Source: Microbacterium helvum (GTDB lineage: Bacteria > Actinomycetota > Actinomycetes > Actinomycetales > Microbacteriaceae). Taken from it: a stretch of 64,000 nucleotides of DNA. The DNA lies in assembly GCF_014779795.1 (NCBI RefSeq), contig NZ_JACXZS010000013.1, positions 1 through 64,000 of the forward strand, given 5' to 3'. The notes below the pieces were generated by a model. The model worked only from the letters and a program-made list of their open reading frames with translations, did not search any database and had not been told where the DNA came from. Both the position numbers and the translations under genes were made by a program. This document shows, one piece after another, positions 50,331-59,961 of this stretch (positions within the stretch are counted from its first letter, which is position 1; each line of letters starts with the position of its first letter).

Positions 50331-50819
50331 ATGCACGCATTCACCGAGAAGGACATCCGCGCGTCCTTCGTCAACGCCTCGCTCCGCGAGCGCAATTCGC
50401 TCATCGTCCCCGATCTGCGCGACATCGAGTGGGACAAGCTGGACTACTTCGGCTGGCGCGACCCCAAGCAGCCCCTCGCGGGCTTCCTGGTCGTGGCGGT
50501 CGATGACGCTCCCGTCGGCATCCTGCTGCGCCAGACCGAGCAGCGCACGCGCACCCGCGCGCAGTGCTCGTGGTGCGAGGACGTCACCCTGCCCAACGAG
50601 GTCGTGATGTTCAGCGCCAAGCGCGCCGGCAAGGCCGGCCGCAACGGCGACACCGTCGGCACCCTGCTGTGCGAGAACTTCGAGTGCTCGGTCAATGTGC
50701 GCCGACCGGTGCCGCCCGCTTACCTCGGGTTCGACGTGAAAGCCGCCCGTGACCGGCGCATCGCGGCCCTGCGCGAGCACGCCGTGGGCTTCGCGCGCGA
50801 CATCCGCGACAGCGCCTGA
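50331..50819 (+). CDS. FBP/FusB-like treble-clef zinc-finger protein
   Basis: 162 residues. The C-terminal half has the four-cysteine treble-clef: CSWCED near residue 82 and CENFEC near 118, in the FBP_C pattern (AQCSWCED, LLCENFECSVNVRRP). FusB-type proteins bind elongation factor G and can release it from fusidic acid. Actinobacterial homologues are generally uncharacterised. The N-terminal helical domain is shorter than in FusB. The ATG at 50331 follows AAGGA. A stand-alone gene ending at a strong hairpin. Confidence 0.8.
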   Translation: MHAFTEKDIRASFVNASLRERNSLIVPDLRDIEWDKLDYFGWRDPKQPLAGFLVVAVDDAPVGILLRQTEQRTRTRAQCSWCEDVTLPNEVVMFSAKRAGKAGRNGDTVGTLLCENFECSVNVRRPVPPAYLGFDVKAARDRRIAALREHAVGFARDIRDSA

Positions 50820-50829
50820 CGTCAGGAAC

Positions 50830-50878
50830 GTGGATGCCGGCGGCCCGGGCCCGCGTCGGCCGGGGTGCCGGCATCCAC
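50830..50878. terminator. Hairpin terminator with GGATGCC arms
   Basis: GTGGATGCCGGC (50830-50841) pairs with GCCGGCATCCAC (50867-50878), and the loop holds another self-complementary GGCCCGGGCC. It follows the FusB-like gene by 10 bases. The next 136 bases lead to the ABC transporter and show no other feature. Confidence 0.65.
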
Positions 50879-51014
50879 TCACCGAAGCCACCTTGTCGTT
50901 GAGCGAGCGCCAGCGAGACGACCGGGCGCCCGGCATCCACCCATGACGGATGTCACGGGCACGTCGTGACGCACGTGTGAGGAGCCGGCCGCCCCCGGCC
51001 GGGACCATGAAGTC

Positions 51015-51956
51015 ATGGAGATCACACAGACCACGACGGCGACGCGGAACGCGCCGGCCGCCGCCCCGCGCTGGGCCGTCGACGCGACAGAGCTGCGCAA
51101 GAGCTTCGGCGCCGTCAGCGCCGTCGACGGCGTCACGCTGCAGGTGCGGCCGGGCGAGATCGTCGCGTTCCTCGGCCCGAACGGCGCCGGCAAGACGACG
51201 ACGATCGACATGATGCTCGGCCTGTCGCAGCCCGACTCGGGCGCCGTCCGGGTGTTCGGCGAGTCGCCGCGGGCCGCCATCTCGCACGGGCTCGTGAGCG
51301 CCGTGCTGCAGACCGGCGGACTGCTGAAAGACATCACGGTGCGCGAGACCCTCGACCTCACCGCGAGCCTGTTCGCCGACACCCGGCCCATCGCCGAGGT
51401 CATGCAGCGCGCGGGCATCGCCGAGATCGGCGACCGGCTGGTCGGGCTGTGCTCGGGCGGTCAGCAGCAGCGGCTGCGCTTCGCGATGGCGCTGCTGTCA
51501 GACCCTGGCCTGCTGATCCTCGACGAGCCCACGACCGGCATGGACGTCGAGGGTCGCCGCTCGTTCTGGAGCGCGATCCGCGCCGACGCCGCCCGCGGCC
51601 GCACGGTGCTGTTCGCCACCCACTACCTCGACGAGGCCGACGAGTACGCCGACCGCATCGTGCTCATGAGCCGCGGCCGCATCGTCGCCGACGGCACGAC
51701 CGCCGAGATCAAGAACCTGGTGTCCGGGCGCATCGTCCACGCCACCCTCCCCGGCGCCGACCCGGTCGCGATCGCGGCGCTCCCCGGCGTCGAGGAGGTC
51801 GAGGTCAAGGGCGACCGCATCGCCGTCCACACCAAGGACTCGGACGCCGTCGCCCGGCACCTGCTCACCCAGACCGAGGCGCGCGACCTCGAGATCACCG
51901 CCCAGAACCTCGAGAGCGTGTTCCTCGCCCTCACCTCGGAAGGGGACAAGTCATGA
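51015..51956 (+). CDS. ABC-2 type exporter ATPase (DrrA-like)
   Basis: 313 residues. Walker A GPNGAGKTTT near 55-64, signature CSGGQQQRL near 142, Walker B LLILDEPTTGMD, and the H-loop FATHYLDEADEYADRI are complete. The C-terminal 80 residues form the extra domain of drug/lipid exporters. It powers the permease encoded next (ATGA overlap) and may be regulated by the downstream two-component system. Substrate unknown. Confidence 0.92.
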   Translation: MEITQTTTATRNAPAAAPRWAVDATELRKSFGAVSAVDGVTLQVRPGEIVAFLGPNGAGKTTTIDMMLGLSQPDSGAVRVFGESPRAAISHGLVSAVLQTGGLLKDITVRETLDLTASLFADTRPIAEVMQRAGIAEIGDRLVGLCSGGQQQRLRFAMALLSDPGLLILDEPTTGMDVEGRRSFWSAIRADAARGRTVLFATHYLDEADEYADRIVLMSRGRIVADGTTAEIKNLVSGRIVHATLPGADPVAIAALPGVEEVEVKGDRIAVHTKDSDAVARHLLTQTEARDLEITAQNLESVFLALTSEGDKS

Positions 51957-52795
51957 CCACCACCACCTCCGGCACCGCCGGCATCCAGGCATCCACCGCG
52001 GACCGCGTGCAGCTCGACCGGCGCGTGCCCCCGTTCGGCGGGTTCACCCTGACGTACCTGGGCATCGAGCTCAAGCGCAAGCTGCGCAACCGGCGCACCC
52101 TGATCTTCACGGTCGCATTCCCCATCGTGATGTTCGTGATCATCGGGCTGCCGCTGCGCGACACGCAGCTGACCGCGACTCCCATCGCCGACGGCGGTCC
52201 CTCCGTGGCGGCGTACATCATGGTGTCGATGGCGATGTACGGGGCCATGATGTCGGCCACCCAGACGGGGGCGACCGTCGCCGTCGAGCGGCAGCAGGGC
52301 TGGAGCCGCCAGCTGCGCCTCACCCCGCTGAACCCCCTGGTCAACGTGCTCATCAAGATGATCGCCGGCATGCTCTTCGGCGTGATCGCGATCGTCGCGA
52401 CCTTCGCCGCGGGTGCGATCGCCGGCATCCAGCTGTCGCCGGTCCAGTGGATCGCCACCGGCCTCGCGTCGTGGCTGCTCGCCGGCGCCGTCTTCACCAC
52501 CCTCGGCCTGATGGTCGGCTACATGGTGCGCAGCGAGAACGTCGCCCAGATCACGAGCCTCGCGATCGTGGTGCTCGCCTTCCTCGGCGGCCTGTTCTAC
52601 CCGGTCGAGACGATGCCCGAGCTCATGCAGGTGATCGCGAAGTTCACGCCGGTCTACGGCATCAGCGAGATCGCCCGCGAGCCCCTCACCGGCGCCCCGT
52701 TCGACGCCCTGGCGCTCATCAACGCCATCGTGTGGCTCGGCATCTTCGTCGCCGGCACGGTGTTCTTCTTCCGCCGCGACACGAAGCGCATGTGA
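51953..52795 (+). CDS. ABC-2 type transporter permease
   Basis: 280 residues, six membrane helices, first at RTLIFTVAFPIVMFVIIGLPL and last at IVWLGIFVAGTVFFF. The region EIAREPLTGAP between the last helices is typical of ABC-2 permeases of the DrrB/YhfN kind. It forms the export channel with the preceding ATPase. The ATG overlaps the ATPase stop. It ends at a perfect 20-bp hairpin six bases beyond the stop. Confidence 0.9.
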   Translation: MTTTTSGTAGIQASTADRVQLDRRVPPFGGFTLTYLGIELKRKLRNRRTLIFTVAFPIVMFVIIGLPLRDTQLTATPIADGGPSVAAYIMVSMAMYGAMMSATQTGATVAVERQQGWSRQLRLTPLNPLVNVLIKMIAGMLFGVIAIVATFAAGAIAGIQLSPVQWIATGLASWLLAGAVFTTLGLMVGYMVRSENVAQITSLAIVVLAFLGGLFYPVETMPELMQVIAKFTPVYGISEIAREPLTGAPFDALALINAIVWLGIFVAGTVFFFRRDTKRM

Positions 52796-52800
52796 TTCGG

Positions 52801-52842
52801 AGGGGTGGATGCCGGCGGCCCCGGCCGCCGGCATCCACCCCT
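52801..52842. terminator. Perfect 20-bp hairpin terminator after the ABC exporter
   Basis: AGGGGTGGATGCCGGCGGCC pairs with its exact complement around a two-base centre. It contains the shared GGATGCC/GGCATCC arms and is the strongest hairpin in the window. Confidence 0.75.
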
Positions 52843-52844
52843 CG

Positions 52845-53175
52845 CTTGGGTCCCGCCCCCGCACCGCCCGCCGCAGCGAACGCGGTTTCTCGCCGAAGAC
52901 GCATGTCATCTACGTCGACGACGTGGTGCCTCGGCGAGAAACCGCGCTGTCGACGAGGGGTGAGGACGGCGGGACGGAGGACGGGAGGACCGAACGCCGA
53001 GCCGGACCACGAGGCCTGAGGACCAGGGCCGGAGGACCAGCATCTACCTCTCTCTTGGGTCCCGCCCCGCACCCCCCGCCGCAGCGAACGCGGTTTCTCG
53101 CCGAAGACGCATGTCATCTACGTCGACGACGTGGTGCCTCGGCGAGAAACCGCGTTGTCGACGAGGGGTGAGGAC
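52845..53175. repeat. Duplicated 123-bp palindromic element (two direct copies)
   Basis: Copies lie at 52845-52967 and 53054-53175 and differ at a few positions. Each contains a long hairpin: in copy 2 AACGCGGTTTCTCGCCGA (53087-53104) pairs perfectly with 53139-53156; in copy 1 the stem is 16 bp (52881-52896 with 52931-52946). The 34-base loop is identical in both copies and contains ACGTCGACGACGT. No frame is coding. They may be REP/MITE-like elements or a structured RNA in the leader of the two-component system genes. Confidence 0.75.
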
Positions 53176-53190
53176 CTCGGGCACAGACGG

Positions 53191-53281
53191 GCGGCCGGAG
53201 GACGGAGAACGGGCGGCCGGGCGGCCGGAGGACGAGCGGCCGGAGGACGAGCGGCCGGAGGACGGAGAACGGGCGGCCGGG
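53191..53281. repeat. GC-rich tandem repeat (GCGGCCGGAGGACGA, 15 bp)
   Basis: Two exact 15-bp units (53221-53250) are flanked by variants; a 31-base segment at 53191-53221 recurs exactly at 53251-53281. G-rich, purine-biased imperfect repeats continue to about 53370. No coding sign. The rest of the gap up to the kinase start at 53422 holds its promoter region. Confidence 0.6.
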
Positions 53282-53421
53282 GGCGGAGCCGGGAGGCAGA
53301 GCCGGGGCCGGAGGCCGCGGCCGGAGAACCGCGGCCCGAGACGGGGCCGGAGAACCGCGGCTCAGGACGGCATCGAAGCGACGACGAAGGGCGGCCCTAG
53401 GGTGAAAGGCGAGGTGAGAGC

Positions 53422-54585
53422 GTGAGCGACGAGTCGGATCGGCAGGCGTGGGGACCGCTGTGGATCATGCGGCCGGGCGGCGGACGCCCGATCGACGGCT
53501 ACCGGATTCCGTCGGTGCTGTGGTCGACGGCGGCGCTGCGGTGGTACGTCGGCGGCGGCATCTCGCTGCTGTGGATGTTCAGCGCGGGCACCGAGATCGT
53601 GCACGCGGCGGGCTCGACGGCCTCGGCCGTGCTGGGCGTCACCGTGCTGTGCGTGTACGCGGCGGCGTTCCTCGTCGCGACGCCGATCAACTGGACGCTG
53701 CCGCGCCCACGGCGCGTGGTGTCGATCGCGGCGGTGTTCGCGCTGTCGTTCGCGCTGTGGCCCTGGCTCGGCTGGGGGATCGGGACGCTCTGGACCTACG
53801 TCGGCGTGCTGATCGCGACCGCCCTGCTGCCGTGGCCGGTCACGTGGATCTCGATCTTCGCCCTGGCCGCACTCGCGCTCCTGTTCGACGTGATCGACGT
53901 CGGCTGGAACGCCGACGTGCTGTGGGTGCCGGCGATCATCGCCTCGATCTCGCTCATGATGGCCGCGTTCATGCGGTCGATCGACTCGCTCGGGCGCATG
54001 CGCATGGCCCAGCGCGAGGTCGAGCGCCTCGCCGCCGAACGCGAGCGCGGACGGGTGGCCCGCGACATCCATGACATCCTCGGGCACTCGCTCACCGTGA
54101 TCACCGTCAAGACCGAGCTCGCGCGCAGGCTCGTCGACGCCGACCCCGAGCGTGCCAAGGCCGAGCTCGCCGAGGTCGAGGCGCTCTCGCGTGGCGCCCT
54201 CGCAGACGTGCGGGCGACGGTCGCGGGCTTCCGCGGTGTGAGCGTCAGCGGCGAGCTCGCCGCAGCCCGCGTCGCTCTCGCCGCCGTCGACATCGCGCTC
54301 GACGCCCCGGCCACCACCGAGGCCGTGCGCCCCGAGCATCGCGAACTCGCCGGCTGGGTCGTGCGCGAGGGCGTCACGAACGTCGTGCGGCACGCGCAGG
54401 CGAGCCGCTGCCGCATCCGCCTCGAGCCTCGCCGCGTCGCTGTCGAGGACGACGGCATCGGCCCCGTGGAGGGTGAGGCCGGCACCGGACTGGCGGGCCT
54501 GCGAGAGAGAGTGGATGCCGCCGGCGGGCGTCTCGCCGTCGGCCGCAGCGATCTCGGCGGCTTCCGGCTGGAGGTGACGCTGTGA
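53422..54585 (+). CDS. Sensor histidine kinase, DesK/LiaS-type (HisKA_3)
   Basis: 387 residues. Four or five membrane helices (about 35-175) form the sensor. The dimerisation and phosphoacceptor region is VARDIHDILGHSLTVITVKTE with His near residue 217, and the ATPase has VREGVTNVVRHA and GTGLAGLRERV. It likely senses membrane or cell-envelope stress and phosphorylates the following response regulator. The GTG start at 53422 is preceded by GAGGTGAGAGC. It overlaps the regulator by four bases. The neighbouring ABC exporter is the probable target. Confidence 0.9.
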   Translation: MSDESDRQAWGPLWIMRPGGGRPIDGYRIPSVLWSTAALRWYVGGGISLLWMFSAGTEIVHAAGSTASAVLGVTVLCVYAAAFLVATPINWTLPRPRRVVSIAAVFALSFALWPWLGWGIGTLWTYVGVLIATALLPWPVTWISIFALAALALLFDVIDVGWNADVLWVPAIIASISLMMAAFMRSIDSLGRMRMAQREVERLAAERERGRVARDIHDILGHSLTVITVKTELARRLVDADPERAKAELAEVEALSRGALADVRATVAGFRGVSVSGELAAARVALAAVDIALDAPATTEAVRPEHRELAGWVVREGVTNVVRHAQASRCRIRLEPRRVAVEDDGIGPVEGEAGTGLAGLRERVDAAGGRLAVGRSDLGGFRLEVTL

Positions 54586-55187
54586 TCCGGCTGCTCATCG
54601 CCGACGACCAGGCGCTCGTGCGCGGAGCGCTGTCGGCGCTGCTCGGGCTGGAGGGCGACATCGAGGTCGTCGCCGAAGTGGGGCGCGGCGACGAAGTCGT
54701 GGCCGCCGCCGTCGAGGCGCGGGCCGATGTCGCACTGCTCGACATCGAGATGCCGGGAATGGACGGGATCGCCGCGGCCGCCGCCCTGCGCACCGCGCTG
54801 CCGTCGTGCCGGGTCCTGATCGTCACGACCTTCGGTCGCCCCGGGTACCTGTCCCGAGCGATGCGCTCCGGCGCCTCGGGCTTCGTGGTGAAAGACACGC
54901 CGGCCGCTCAGCTCGCCGACGCGGTGCGCCGCGTCGCACAGGGCATGCGCGTGGTCGACCCGGCGCTGGCGGCGGACTCGCTCGCACAGGGCGTCTCGCC
55001 GCTCACCGAGCGCGAGACCGACGTTCTCGCGACCGCGCGCACCGGCGGCTCGATCGCCGACATCGCCCGCATCCTGCACCTGTCGGAGGGCACCGTGCGC
55101 AACCACCTGTCGAGCGCCATCGGCAAGACCGAGGGCCGCAACCGCGCCGACGCCGCTCGCATCGCCGAAGAGAACGGCTGGCTCTAG
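54582..55187 (+). CDS. Response regulator, NarL/LuxR family (DesR-like)
   Basis: 201 residues. The receiver domain shows IADDQALVRGAL, phosphoacceptor Asp in VALLDIEMPGMDG (near 53) and Lys in FVVKDTP. The LuxR-type HTH is at the C-terminus (LTERETDVLATARTGGSIADI, LSEGTVRNHLSSAIGK). Activated by the kinase just upstream. It probably controls the exporter operon, typical of DesK/DesR-linked ABC-2 systems. GTG start overlaps the kinase stop. Confidence 0.92.
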   Translation: MIRLLIADDQALVRGALSALLGLEGDIEVVAEVGRGDEVVAAAVEARADVALLDIEMPGMDGIAAAAALRTALPSCRVLIVTTFGRPGYLSRAMRSGASGFVVKDTPAAQLADAVRRVAQGMRVVDPALAADSLAQGVSPLTERETDVLATARTGGSIADIARILHLSEGTVRNHLSSAIGKTEGRNRADAARIAEENGWL

Positions 55188-55256
55188 CCCGGGAGACCGG
55201 GGATCCGCGCAGCGAACCAGGGGATTCACCTCGACACAAGGGACGTCACCCTCGGT

Positions 55257-55303
55257 CTCGGCGGGAATCCCCGGTCTCGCCGAAACAGGGGATTCCCGCC
55301 GAG
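55257..55303. terminator. Perfect 16-bp hairpin between convergent genes
   Basis: CTCGGCGGGAATCCCC (55257-55272) pairs with 55288-55303, with a 15-base loop. It lies between the response regulator and the DUF779 gene and may terminate both. Its loop and flanks resemble the CGGTCTCGCCG segments at 28370-28450. Confidence 0.6.
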
Positions 55304-55311
55304 CCCCGGGG

Positions 55312-55704
55312 TCAGCCGCGCAGGCCGAAGTGGTCGAGCTCGGCGTCGTCGAGCATGCGGCTGCGGATGATGAAGCGATTGCCGGTCGGCCCCTCGACGC
55401 TGAAGCCGGCTCCGCGGCCGGGCACCACGTCGATCGTGAGGTGCGTGTACTTCCAGTACTCGAACTGCGCGGAAGAGATGAACACCTCGACGGGGTCGTC
55501 CAGGCCCACGTCGAGGCCGCCCAGCCGGACGTCCGACGGCCCGGTCATGAACATGCCGACCGGGAAGCACATCGGCGCGCTCCCGTCGCAGCAGCCGCCG
55601 GACTGGTGGAACATCAGCGGTCCGTGCTGAACCGTGAGCTGACGGAGAAGGGATGCCGCAGCATCCGTCACCGCCACACGCGAGTAGGTGCGGGTCTCGG
55701 ACAT
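55312..55704 (-). CDS. DUF779 protein, partner of aldehyde dehydrogenase
   Basis: 130 residues. MFHQSGGCCDGSAPMCFPVG is the DUF779 hallmark, with a Cys-Cys pair and a further Cys that may bind metal. YWKYTHLTIDVVPGRGAGFSVEGP is also conserved. DUF779 genes are regularly found behind ExaC/AcoD-type aldehyde dehydrogenases, as here, although their biochemical role is unsettled. The ATG is at 55704. The gap of 236 bases to the dehydrogenase has no other gene. Confidence 0.88.
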   Translation of the reverse strand: MSETRTYSRVAVTDAAASLLRQLTVQHGPLMFHQSGGCCDGSAPMCFPVGMFMTGPSDVRLGGLDVGLDDPVEVFISSAQFEYWKYTHLTIDVVPGRGAGFSVEGPTGNRFIIRSRMLDDAELDHFGLRG

Positions 55705-55940
55705 CGGGACTCCTTGTCGTGTTCCGGTCGTTGAGCGGAGCGAGGACACTTCGTCTCGTCGCTTCACTCCTCGCTCAGTGACCGACTCGCGAAGGCCAAA
55801 CGCCGTGAGCGCACGGGCGCTGGAGCGCCCTCCGCGGGGCGACCAGTGGAAGATGACCCGGGCGGAGCGTCTGGGGCGCGCTCCGCCCGGGCCGGGGATG
55901 CCGGTCCCGCAGCCCCCCGGTGGCGGGACCGGCGTGGGGC

Positions 55941-57491
<1,551 letters not shown>

Positions 57492-57603
57492 GCTGGTCTC
57501 CTTCGACGCTTCGGCGACGGTCGTCGTCGCCTGCGAAGAAGGTAGGCCGCGCAACGTTGCATCACGTTGCGCGGCCGGTTCGCGCGGTGGCTTCCGCGTC
57601 TGA

Positions 57604-58002
57604 TCAGGCTCCGAGACGCTCGCGGACGCCGGCGAAGTGGACGTTCTCCATGACGCCGAGCAGGTTGCCGAACGGGTCGACGACGGATGCCGTCACGAAC
57701 CCCTCCCCGCGCACGGTGACCGGCTGGAACTCGGTCGCGCCCCGCTCGAGCAGCGCCGCGTTGACGGCGGCGACATCGTCGACCTGCCAGTAGAGGATCG
57801 GACCGCCGGGAGCGGCCGGTGCCGTGTCGGGGCGCCACGCGGCGTCGATGATGCCGAACTCGTGCTCGTACGGCCCGACGCGGAACTCGACGTAGCCGGG
57901 GCGGCGGAAGTAGGGCTCGATACCGAGCACATCGGCGTACCAGGCGGCCGCGGCATCGAGGTCGGCGGAGTAGACGTTCTGGGTGGCGAATCCGTTGAGC
58001 AT
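57604..58002 (-). CDS. VOC-family glyoxalase/dioxygenase-like protein
   Basis: 132 residues, one pair of beta-alpha-beta-beta-beta modules ([59 protein letters not shown]). VOC proteins bind a metal and act on small electrophiles, antibiotics or catechols. [10 protein letters not shown] is the usual C-terminal metal-side motif. Located between the regulator and the aldehyde dehydrogenase gene, it may help detoxify aldehydes. Exact reaction unknown. Confidence 0.82.
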   Translation of the reverse strand: MLNGFATQNVYSADLDAAAAWYADVLGIEPYFRRPGYVEFRVGPYEHEFGIIDAAWRPDTAPAAPGGPILYWQVDDVAAVNAALLERGATEFQPVTVRGEGFVTASVVDPFGNLLGVMENVHFAGVRERLGA

Positions 58003-58063
58003 GAGGGTTCCTCTCTGTGGTGAACCCATCATGGCGATCATTGCGGACAGATCAGGTCCGCAA

Positions 58064-59410
58064 TCAGAGATCGCTCTCGAGTTTCTCGATACGCGTCACA
58101 AGTCCTGCGCGTCGCGGCGAGCGAGCGGGCAGCATCGACAGGCACAGCCTCAGCAGCTCGGCGTCGCCGGCGCCGGCATCCGTCTCGGCGAACGCCAGCA
58201 GGACCTCGATGGATGCCTCGGCCATGAGTGCCTCGCGCAACGCGGTCCGCACGGTGTCGCGGAACTCCTCGACGCCCGGTGCGACGGAGTCGGGAAGGAC
58301 GTCGCCGCGGTAGGCCGCAAGCGCCACGCGATGCGCTCCGCGGTCGAGCAGCGACAGCACCTGGTGCGCGTCGGTCTCGAGCTCGACGCCGAGCCGGTAC
58401 GGACGCGACTCGGGCACCAGCGCCGGCGCCGAGGCGGTCAGGGCTCGCCGCAGCCGGACCATCTCGGCCCGCAGCGTGACGGCCGATGCCTCGCGAGCCG
58501 TGTCGCCGTAGACCAGGTCGCCCAGTCGCTCGGCCGACAGGCCCTGGCGGTGCACCGCGAGCATGAGCAGCAGCTCGGCATGGCGTGCACCGAGTTCCGA
58601 GACCGTCTCGACGCCGTCGCCGGCCACCTCCAGCAGCGCGCGGTCCCGCCCGAGCACGCGCAGTGTCGCCCGGGTCGGCTCGGGCCGGCGCGCAGGTGCG
58701 CGACGCGATGCGGACCCGGATCCCCGGTCCGCCCTCGCCTTGAGCCGAGCGACCAGGAGCTCGCCCTCGATCGCCCGGGCTGTGGCATCCACCAGCAATT
58801 GAGCCTGGGGTGTGACGGCCTGCACCCCGCCGGTCACATCGATGACGCCCACGAGACGCCGCGTCTCCGGGTCGTGCACGGGCGCCGCGGTACATGACCA
58901 CGGCTGCACCAGGCGGTTGTAGTGCTCGGCTCCGCGGATCTGCACTGATCGGTCGAGCGCGAGCGCGGTGCCCGGGGCGGCGGTGCCGACCGCGTCCTCC
59001 GACCAGTTCGCGCCTTCCACGAAGCCCATGTCGCCGGTGAGGCGCCGCACGTGCCGGTCGCCCTCGATCCACAGCAGGCGGCCGGCGGCGTCGCCGACGG
59101 CGACCGCGACCCCCGACTCGGCGGCGTCGCCCGGCAGCAGCAGCCCGCGCACCATGTCGATCACCGCGGCGAGCGGGTGCGCCTGCCGATACGCGTCGAG
59201 CTCTTCCGCGGTGAGGTCCAGCGGTGGCAGCGCTTCGGCCGCGACAAGACTGTCGAGGGATCGCCGCCACGAGTCCCGCACGAGCGTGCGCACGTCGTCG
59301 AGCCGCTGGTCGCCGGTGTTGCCGGCCACGAGCTCCTCGTGGGCGCGCTCGATCAGCAGACGCGAGGTCTCGGGCGACACCTCACGTCGTTCTGACCAGG
59401 GTGATGACAC
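58064..59410 (-). CDS. GAF-domain transcriptional regulator with C-terminal winged-helix/SARP-like domain
   Basis: 448 residues. The N-terminus (RDSWRRSLDSLV, then WSEDAVGTAAPGTALALDR, LVGVIDVTGGVQAV) is the AcoR-like sensory GAF module. Instead of a sigma-54 AAA+ domain, the rest contains a winged helix of the OmpR/SARP kind (LGARHAELLLMLAVHRQGLSAERLGDLVYG, VTLRAEMVRLRRAL) and a helical tail. This AcoR-without-sigma-54 design is known in actinobacteria. GTG start at 59410 with GGAG five bases upstream. It probably activates the aldehyde dehydrogenase gene downstream on the same strand. Confidence 0.75.
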   Translation of the reverse strand: MSSPWSERREVSPETSRLLIERAHEELVAGNTGDQRLDDVRTLVRDSWRRSLDSLVAAEALPPLDLTAEELDAYRQAHPLAAVIDMVRGLLLPGDAAESGVAVAVGDAAGRLLWIEGDRHVRRLTGDMGFVEGANWSEDAVGTAAPGTALALDRSVQIRGAEHYNRLVQPWSCTAAPVHDPETRRLVGVIDVTGGVQAVTPQAQLLVDATARAIEGELLVARLKARADRGSGSASRRAPARRPEPTRATLRVLGRDRALLEVAGDGVETVSELGARHAELLLMLAVHRQGLSAERLGDLVYGDTAREASAVTLRAEMVRLRRALTASAPALVPESRPYRLGVELETDAHQVLSLLDRGAHRVALAAYRGDVLPDSVAPGVEEFRDTVRTALREALMAEASIEVLLAFAETDAGAGDAELLRLCLSMLPARSPRRAGLVTRIEKLESDL

Positions 59411-59601
59411 GGCGGCTCCGATCGGCGTCGGTGGAGCGTGCGTCCAGTGTAGGCGCGGCAGGTGCGCCCGGCATCCCGTCGATTCGCCCGCACCCCCGCG
59501 CACGCGATCCGAATGACACGCCGCAATTGCATCTTGCGAACTACTGTGCACTCCGTGGTACCGTGCCGTCAACAGCACACCGAGCGGGCGAGGAGACGCG
59601 C

Positions 59602-59961
59602 GTGGATACGACGCAACTGCTGAAGGGGGTGCTGGATGCCGCCGTGCTGGCCGTCGTCCAGCACGACGACGGCTACGGGTACGACATCGTGCGGCGCCTG
59701 CGCGAAGCCGGACTCGGCGATGTCGGCGATGCCTCGGTCTACGGCACCCTTCGCCGCCTCTACACCGCCGGTGCACTGTCGAGCTACGTCGTGCCCTCCG
59801 ACGGAGGACCCCACCGCAAGTACTACGCGATCAACGCGCAGGGCCGCGAGATGCTGCGGGCTCAGCGTGCCGACTGGTCGCACTTCGCCACCGCCATGTC
59901 GGGCCTGCTCGACGAGCGTGCGGCGACCACGCCGCTGCGCAAGATCGGAGACAACAGGTGA
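59602..59961 (+). CDS. PadR-family transcriptional regulator
   Basis: 119 residues. The winged HTH shows AAVLAVVQHDDGYGYDIVRRLREAG, DASVYGTLRRLYTAGALSSYVV and GGPHRKYYAINAQGREML. PadR regulators repress envelope-stress and drug-export genes. GTG start at 59602, with AGGAG upstream. The stop overlaps the next membrane gene (GTGA), so this is a PadR/DUF1700-type pair controlling itself. Confidence 0.9.
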   Translation: MDTTQLLKGVLDAAVLAVVQHDDGYGYDIVRRLREAGLGDVGDASVYGTLRRLYTAGALSSYVVPSDGGPHRKYYAINAQGREMLRAQRADWSHFATAMSGLLDERAATTPLRKIGDNR

